From Mactromeris polynyma (lineage: Eukaryota > Mollusca > Bivalvia > Venerida > Mactridae), in contig JASFXZ010000014.1 of the NCBI GenBank assembly GCA_032209605.1, positions 7,150,912 to 7,214,911 on the forward strand: DNA of 64,000 nt. The letters are read 5' to 3'. The notes under the pieces were generated by a model. The model did not search any database, had not been told where the DNA came from, and worked only from the letters and a program-made list of their open reading frames with translations. The position numbers and the translations under genes were made by a program. Of the stretch, positions 40,701-49,700 are shown piece after piece (positions within the stretch are counted from its first letter, which is position 1; the number at the start of each line of letters is the position of its first letter).

Positions 40701-43700
40701 ACATGTCAATTTTGTTATTTGATTATTTGGTCAACCTTCAGAACGAATATTCAACTTTCATAAATAGCAAAAAACAGCATTAAACTATTTGCTTATCCTA
40801 ACCATATCTTCTTGAATACATACAATTATTCTATGCTTGCTTGAAAAGCTTCATGATTGACAAAAAGAAATTAATGGTGTCGCTTATTCCTACGTGTTTA
40901 CGAAAGTGAAAGCAAAATCTTAATATTCCAATTAAAATTATTAATCATTTGTCTCACCGAACTGAACAATCCTTCATTACTTGATTAAAGACAGGGCCAA
41001 AGTGTTAAAATTTCTCTTTTGGCTCACAAATATACAACTTGACATGTATTAATACCCTGTATAGATATCATTTAACATGAAACATGTCATTCAACTCAAT
41101 GATGAACAGACCATTCAAATATAAAACAAACTCAAGGCTTCTAAAAGATTTATACAGTCATTTCGTATTTTCTTTGAATATTTGAATGCTGAATCAGTAT
41201 TTGGCCTACTTTTTAACCCCAAATGACCCAGATTCAAACTTGATCCAAGATTTTGTTGATACAAACATTCCAAGCAATTTTCATCAGGATTGGGCAAAAC
41301 CTGTGACCTCTAGAGTGTTAACAAGGATTTTCTATAAATGGACCATGTGACCTAATCTTTGACCCAAGATAACCCAGTTTCAAACTTGACCTAGATTCCA
41401 AACATTTTTACCACATCTTATAAAGATTATGTTTAAAATTTGACTTCTGGTGTGTTAACAAGGTTTTTCTATAATTGGACCTTAACTGACCTAGCTAATT
41501 TTTTTTGACCCCAGATGACCCAGATTCAAACTAGACCTGGATTTTGTTGAGACTAACATTTTCACCATGTCTCATACAGATAAAATAAAAAAGACCTCTC
41601 GAGTGTTAACAAGATTTTTCTAGAATTTGACATAGTGACCTAGTTTTTTACCTAGTTTTTTACCCCAGATGATCCAGTTTCAAACATAACCTAGCCTTCA
41701 TTGAGACAAATATTCTGACAAAGATTCATGCAGAACAAGTAAAAGATGTGACATCTAGAGTGTTAACAAGCTAATGGTTGATGACAGACACAACCCCTCA
41801 CCTCAGCTTGAAGAAAAACTGCTAACCATTCAAAATATATCTGCAACTATTGCATGATGCTACGTGTTTCATACCAGTCTTAAAGCATACTGGTATGTAA
41901 ATCAACAGATCGTGGCTTATTGTGTTTATCCATAGTGTAATTATTTGCATTAAAATCTAACCTTCAAAATCATATCGATAATTTAATAGAAATAAATAAA
42001 TAGAAATAAATATTGGGTTTAAATAGGTTCATATTTACTTCAAAGAAACCTTTCACATCCCCAGTTTCGTATCAATTCAACAAAAAAATCTATTCACAAT
42101 CATGTTTGTATATAACACCATAACGTTTGGGAATATTAAGTCCCGAGTTCATAGTTTAGATTAATAATGATTCCAGAATCATTGAGCACTTTAAATGCAG
42201 AAAGAGCAATTTGATAGCATTTGCAATCAGGTGCTGCAATGATAGAACTACCACTTGTAAGGCTATATTGAAGCTGTTTTGTTGCACACCCACATGAACC
42301 GTCACTTATAACCATGTATTACAAAAGCAAATGCAGATCCAGCAATATTCGAAGGCCTTATACTGTAAGACCAGGACCCCCTGAAATATATTTCGCCGAA
42401 ATCTCAGGGAAGGGATCCGGAACCATGTTCCCCCCGCCCCTCTGGATTCACGCATGTAAAAGCAAAGGCAATTCATTAGAAATAATAAAACAACTGAATA
42501 CAACTAGAACTATCACTAAATGGGATTCAAACCCCATCATGGGTGCTTGTCGGAACATTTCTTACATGATATAACAAGATAATAATCAAAGGGCCATAAC
42601 TCTGTCAAAAATTATTGAACCTGAATACAGATTTAATAAGTTCAAGGTATCGTATGCATGCTTCAAGTACAGTTAAGTCAAAATCCATTGGGTGATTTCA
42701 CAAATGATGCACGCAGATAAACAAGAAATATCTTGAGATGGTTGGCCCAATTTGAAGGTTAAGATTTGTTGTGCAACTTATAAAAAATGCCGAGATGTTA
42801 CAATTGCTGTTCACTCCAGATCAAAAATGGATTTCGGTAAATTCACCAAAATTGAGTTGATTTCTGTAAGGTAACGTACCTTTTATCAAAAGGTTAACGC
42901 ATGCAGGATACAAACGTTGTTCGGTTGAAGAGAAATTTCCTTGGTGGTTAACCTTAAGATTTGATTGGTTTACACAACACTGATATGCAAATAGCAAAGC
43001 CATGTTAGTACAGCTGCACCTAAAAAACAACAGACTGACACAGTGTCTGCTACATTCCTCCCTGAACTTCATTCTAAACAACACCAAGATGCCTTTAGAA
43101 AGTTTTTTTTATCAGATGTAACTTGATACGGAAGTAAAATAAGTTAAGGCTTAATTATAGAAAGAGTCTGAAAGTGAGAAAAGTTTGCAGATATTTCAGT
43201 CTACTGGTGACACTAATAACCTGTATGGTAAAAGAATAAACGAGATAATGTGTACACTAACATATTATACCGAGACATTTATATGTTTGTTATGAAATCT
43301 ATCATTGTGATTTATAGTCTCAGTTATAGTCTAAAAGCCAGACAGTTTATTTTGTCTACCATTTAATTGAAAGAAAATTTATCAGCAGTAGAATACAATT
43401 TGTTGGATAAATAACATGACAGGTTAGTAATCATGTATAGTATCAAATGTCCTGTACATTATTGAAGGCCATAAGACATAAACTAAATGCGTCCATATAA
43501 CCTGTCTGTGATTCATATAACCCGAGGCGTTAGCCGAGGGTTATATGAATCACAGGCAGGTTATATTCCCCCATATACCCTGTCAACAACCTGTATAACA
43601 AATTTATAATACTGCAAATCCGTGTTTTCATAAGAATTTAGCTAAACAAGCGATGTTTCAATGCCTAGCTCTAGATCTAAGAATTAGATCTGTGCATTTT

Positions 43701-46700
43701 TGCTGTTTTTTGGTTCATAAAATTGTTTAGAGTGTTTTAGTAATGTATAATATCAGTAATTAAAAACGTTTTTCTTTTAAAATATATCGGGAATTACTTG
43801 CTGTAGATTAAATATTTTTATTTCACTCACACGTTATATTGCCTAAAAATTAATTGCATTACCCCATAAGGTACCTCAATACACATGGTTAAGCGCGCGC
43901 TTGCACTCTAATTTATATTTTCAAGCGTCTGATCTCATGGACTTTATCGAACTGAATTTTGCTCAAACCTTAAAAAATCTATTGTTTTGAATATTAATAC
44001 TAGCACACATGTAATCTGTTCAATATTTATTGAATCATGTGTGAATATCAATTGTCAATTTCTAGTAACTTGCAGACATCAAGAGATAAAAGTTTTCGAG
44101 TCGAGCCATCAGCGAAAATGGTCACGAGGCATATGAAGGGGAAATGAGTTCGGACGTCATATACCCTGTCAGCGCTGTGTATATAGAATCCTATACGCGA
44201 GCCTTTAACCAATGGAATTAGTGGATTTTTATTTGCAGTATTATTAATAATCATATCAGAATTCTTTGAAATCTTCTACAACTATTCCCAGAAGCAATCA
44301 GAGTATTGCTTGTCATATATAACTTGAATGATGTTATCATCAATTCAATATACGTCAATATTAGAACGTGAACGCGATCAACTGTCGTAGTTATGCATGT
44401 CCATGCATTCATTTACAAATAATTGTCTCACATAAAAACACGAGACGTCTGATATGGTGGTCTAAAAAGCTAAATAATTCTTAAGTGAAACAGGTGGACA
44501 AAGATTTCCACTTAATAATCAAGTTTGACCTCAGTGATTTTTTGGAAAATAATTTTAATGCCTGTGCCTTTTCAATTTGGAAAATAGGCGCGATAAATCC
44601 CAAATTTAGCCGTTGCTGATGTTTGTTATATAAGAGCAAAGATTATTTTGTAAAATGTAAAATATTCAAAAACCTGACTTAATAAAAATAAATTCAGTCA
44701 GAGGGGGGAAAATGAACCAAGAATTGGGATAAAATGCTGATATTTTGGGAAAATGGACACTCTTTGGTAAGGGGAAACAGCCTATATTCTGCAGTAAAAT
44801 TAACCAAAAAATACCTTGACCTTTGACCCAGTGAACCCCTTCAACTAAGTGACACCAAAATCAATAGAGTTCATCTACTCTACGACCTGCAGGATTTCAT
44901 TCCACTAAGAGGCCAAAGGGTACTTGAGTTATTGCGTGAAAAAGGATGATTTACCAACTGATCGGGGACATATTAGCTATGATAGATTGGCTAAATTTTT
45001 AGGGATACAATTTTTCATCCAAAATTTATGCAGTTACATAAACAATTAAAGGATTTTCAAAACATTACAACTTCATGCAAATGTATAACACGATACAGGT
45101 AGAAACAATTGATGCTCCCTGAAGTATGTGAAATATCATTAAACCAAAACTTGCTGACAATATGCACATTTCCAATTGGTAATGAAGTTTCCCGTTAAGT
45201 TTCAATGAATTCTGGTCGGTGGTTTGAATGCCAAGAAATGAAGCGGACACAAACGCAGGACGGACGAACGAACGCACGCACGGACAAAACTCCCATGGCA
45301 CTTGATCTAGTTTTGGTATATACCATATACAACGACTGAGGCAGAGTTATCTTTATAAGTTCATAACATGACAAAATGAATCAGCACGTTCACTCAAGTG
45401 TACTGGAGCTAAAACAGTTCAATATCCTTCCTATGACAGATATTGTCTGTCTGTTACATTATGTCAGTGAAGTAAATGACATCAGTTAATTATACACAGA
45501 AAGAAACAAACTTACATTCCGGTACAGATTAAACATTGTACTTTGATCAACTTAACTTCTATATTTTATAAGACCCTAAGAGTCTTAAAACAGTCTGAAC
45601 CTAAACATGAAACCATTCCTTAATTTAAACCAGAAATAGATACAATTATGTATATCTCTTTGATCTATCATTGATACGAAAAGTAAAACTCTAGAACTTC
45701 AAAAAACACACCTAACTGATGTATCCAGCTTTCCTTAGAAAGGAATCAGCACATTTCAAGTTTTAACTTATACGTACAATAATCAATAATGGGTTTCATC
45801 AGAAAAGAAGGGAGAGAGAATAAGTAGCTACAGGGAACGCCACATACATAAGACAGTGCCTCCCCACGCAGACCTCCGGGAAAACAACAATCCATAAAAC
45901 ATAAGGCACTTGAGGAGGTTAAACGGTACATTACGTTAAGGAACAGAGGCACAAGGAATGGCCTGGCAGACCATAAGGAATAGCTAGGAGAATCAAAGTG
46001 GACATTGAAGGGGATAGGGAATTAATGGATGGAAAAGATCACAGGACAAGTCAAGACGGCTGGCAGCAATAGGCCGACACATAAATAGTAACAGAAGGGC
46101 CAAGGCGGCCCTATATTGCTCACCGGAGATCATGCCCCCTGGCAGTCATGTTATTTAAACAATCAACATGGCTTGAAGGAATTCAGTAGAGGATCACAAA
46201 AAATACATTTCTGTGGAATCATTTCGAAATCATTGGAGCAGTGTCTGACAGGATGATTTTCCAAGTTTTCCAAATAGCCATACAGAGAAAACTAACCGCG
46301 TCCCTGACAGCTATGTTCTTCTAAAGCCAACATGGCAAGAAGGAAATTGGCAAAGGGTCGCCCTGAATGAAATTATTTTGAAATCAGGCCAGCAGTTTCT
46401 GAGGAGAAGATGTTGTTTTTAACATATTAACTTGAAGGAATTTGGTAGAGGGTCAACCAAGGAACCATTCTGTAAGAAGTATTTTGAAATCATGCTAGCA
46501 GTTTTTAGAAAATTTTCTAAATTTTCCATATAGCCATAATAATTATGGAAAACTAGCCACCTCCCTTGTGGCCAGGTTTTTCAAGAACCAACATGGCTTG
46601 AAGGAATTATGTAGAGGACAACAAAGAAATATTTCCAGGAAAATATGCCAGCAGCTTCTGAGAACATTTTTGTTCTGCATTACTAAGTTTTGCACCAACC

Positions 46701-49700
46701 CTACAAACTCAGTTCTAATAAGACCCTGTAGATTACAATCTGTAGATCTGTGAGATGACTTGTGAATCATTAAAATTGTCTTTACATGTCAAACTAAGAT
46801 TTAATATTAACCAAAAAGCTGTACAATCACAGTGAATGATTGACATTTCCTGAGAGATTTGTCAATAAAGTCCTTGAAGTGATTGATAGTTCCAAGTTCT
46901 GACCTTATATCGACTCGTATTGTTCTTACTTTGTCTATTGTTTCACTATAAAGTCACAGAGTAGCAGACTTCAAGCCACATCACTCGATGTTCTATATAA
47001 ACAAATTATTGGCAGTCCACAGTTCAGTTTTTGGTCAAATTGCAACTTGTTGAACTTGTGTTGATTCAATAAGCAATGAGAGACAACATAAAGTGGTTCA
47101 CCCTGCTGAATGCTTAAACAAGAAATATCTTGCCCAATTTGAAGACGTAAGCCTTTATCGAAAGGTTAACCATTCCTCGTCAAGTTTACAAATGTTGTTC
47201 AATTGAAAAGAAATTGACTGGGTGGTGGTTAACGTAACATTTAGTTGTATGCAAATAGCTAAACCATGTCAGTACGGCTGCACCGAAAAAGATAGTAACA
47301 TTGAATAAACAGAATGCTTATCCAAAGTTAAGGACAGTTCTGATATTAGTATAAATTACAAGTCCAGCAAATTATCCCATATGCTATATTCTTTAACTTT
47401 AATCACACAGATTCTAAAACCAATTCTCCATTATAACACGGTTGGTTATAACGTGATATCCATAATAATGTCATGTCGTCGTGGCTCCCGATTATTTTCA
47501 TAAAAAATCTTAAAATTTGTTAAAAAGGGAAGAAAAATTGTTCAAAATCGTCTGTTTTCTGCGATTTGCAGTCTTCTCTTTCGTGTAATGTACACAAATT
47601 AAAGAATTAAATCATTAAAGTCTCCTTTTGTGTTTCACAGAGTTATTTTTCTATTTTTTTAAAACAGGTATCTGTTTTATTAACTAAAATGGCCATGGGA
47701 TGAAAGAAACTACCTGGACCAAACTACAAGTAATACGGCATTGTCCGCCGGTATAAGATTTTCCTAATTTTTAATTATATTTTCATTCTTTATTTTAATT
47801 GCTTAAACTTCTGTTATTTTAAGTTCAGTTAAATTCTAACTAATTTAATTCCATTGATAACGACTCAAGTTCTTTCATTGATCATTCTCGATGACCACTC
47901 CTGGGGATACTAACCAAATTGCTTGCACCCAATCAGAAATTATGAAGACCACAGTAGAATCTTCCCCATAGGTAGATGTGAATGCACAGCCATCTGATCA
48001 GGAGTCCAAGGCTCTACCCTAGCACTTCATGTAAGAGATCACCATGCTGACTTATACAAGGCTCTACCCTAGCACTTCATGTAAGTGATCACCATGCTGA
48101 CTTATACAAGGCTCTACCCTAGCACTTCATCTAGTGATCACCATGCTGACTTATACAAGGCTCTACCCTAGGACTTCATGTAAGTGATCACCATGCTGAC
48201 TTATACAAGGCTCTACCCTAGCACTTCATATAAGTGATCACCATGCTGACTTATACAAGGCTCTACCCTAGCACTTCATGTAAGTGATCACCATGCTGAC
48301 TTATACAAGGCTCTACCCTAGCACTTCATGTAAGAGATCACCATGCTGACTTATACAAGGCTCTACCCTAGCACTTCATGTAAGTGATCACCATGCTGAC
48401 TTATACAAGGCTCTACCCTAGCACTTCATATAAGTGATCACCATGCTGACTTATACAAGGCTCTACCCTAGCACTTCATATAAGTGATCACCATGCTGAC
48501 TTATACAAGGCTCTACCCTAGCACTTCATGTAAGAGATCACCATGCTGACTTATACAAGGCTCTACCCTAGCACTTCATGTAAGAGATCACCATGCTGAC
48601 TTATACAAGGCTCTACCCAAGCACTTCATATAAGAGATCACCATGCTGACTAATACAAGGCTCAAAACTGTGATGTAAAACCATTTTGTCAAATAAAAGC
48701 TGTTTATTGAGGCCAACAAAAATAGTATGTTTCTAGTTACAGGCTGAAACAAGATGGGATCGTTCGTGCCTCACCAATTTTTGAATTATCTTTTAAGTAA
48801 TGACCGTATTTTCAGATGAAATTATTCAGACATGTTTTAAAGCTATAATTTGGGTTATGATACACAATGTAACCAGAACCTTCTTTTAGGCCTTATACAA
48901 AATCATTTCCATATACAGTCAAACCTGTGTTAAAGACCACCTGTGAACAAAGACCACTATTGCAAAACCTGTCTGCAAAGACCACTAATTTGATCTCCCA
49001 TCAGACCATTTTCAATGATATTTAGTCTGTTAATAGAGACCACCTGTAAACAAAGACCACATTTTGCTGTTCCCATGGGTGGTCTTTACATACAGGTTTG
49101 ACAGTAAAACATAAATACCTTTAGCATCTTTTCCATACTCTTCTTTAGGAGTTATATGGCTGTCACTCGTACTAGGTGCTAAAAGTTCCTCCCTGGCTTT
49201 GCTCTCCAACACTTTTCGTTTCTCTTCCACCAAGACCTGGGGGAACATTAAGAATGGAACAGCAATAGTGAACAGCACCAACCCACAAATGATGAAGCCT
49301 CCCCACCAGGCTCCAATCCAACGAGGGTGGGCGGGGGAAAGATCCACTTTATAACTGAATACATCCACATAGAACTGTAAGAGTAGAGCTCCCAATGCAT
49401 AGCCGACCACTGGTCCCAGGGCTCCTGTAGCATAGGTGAAGGCTGAAAAGTGAAAGGTCACAAATATTGTTGAAGATTATAGATAACCACACTGAGGTAT
49501 GTCAAAAACAGTAACGATACAACGCTATGATGATACAAATTTTGAAATATCTATATAATTGAAAAATCGTGTTTGTTTACACAACATAATTTGCCAGATT
49601 TTATACCACATTTATTTGTTTGGAGCATTGTGGGCTCTGATAGTTGATGTTTTGGAGCATTGTGGACACTGATAGTTGATGTTTTGGAGCATTGTGGGCT

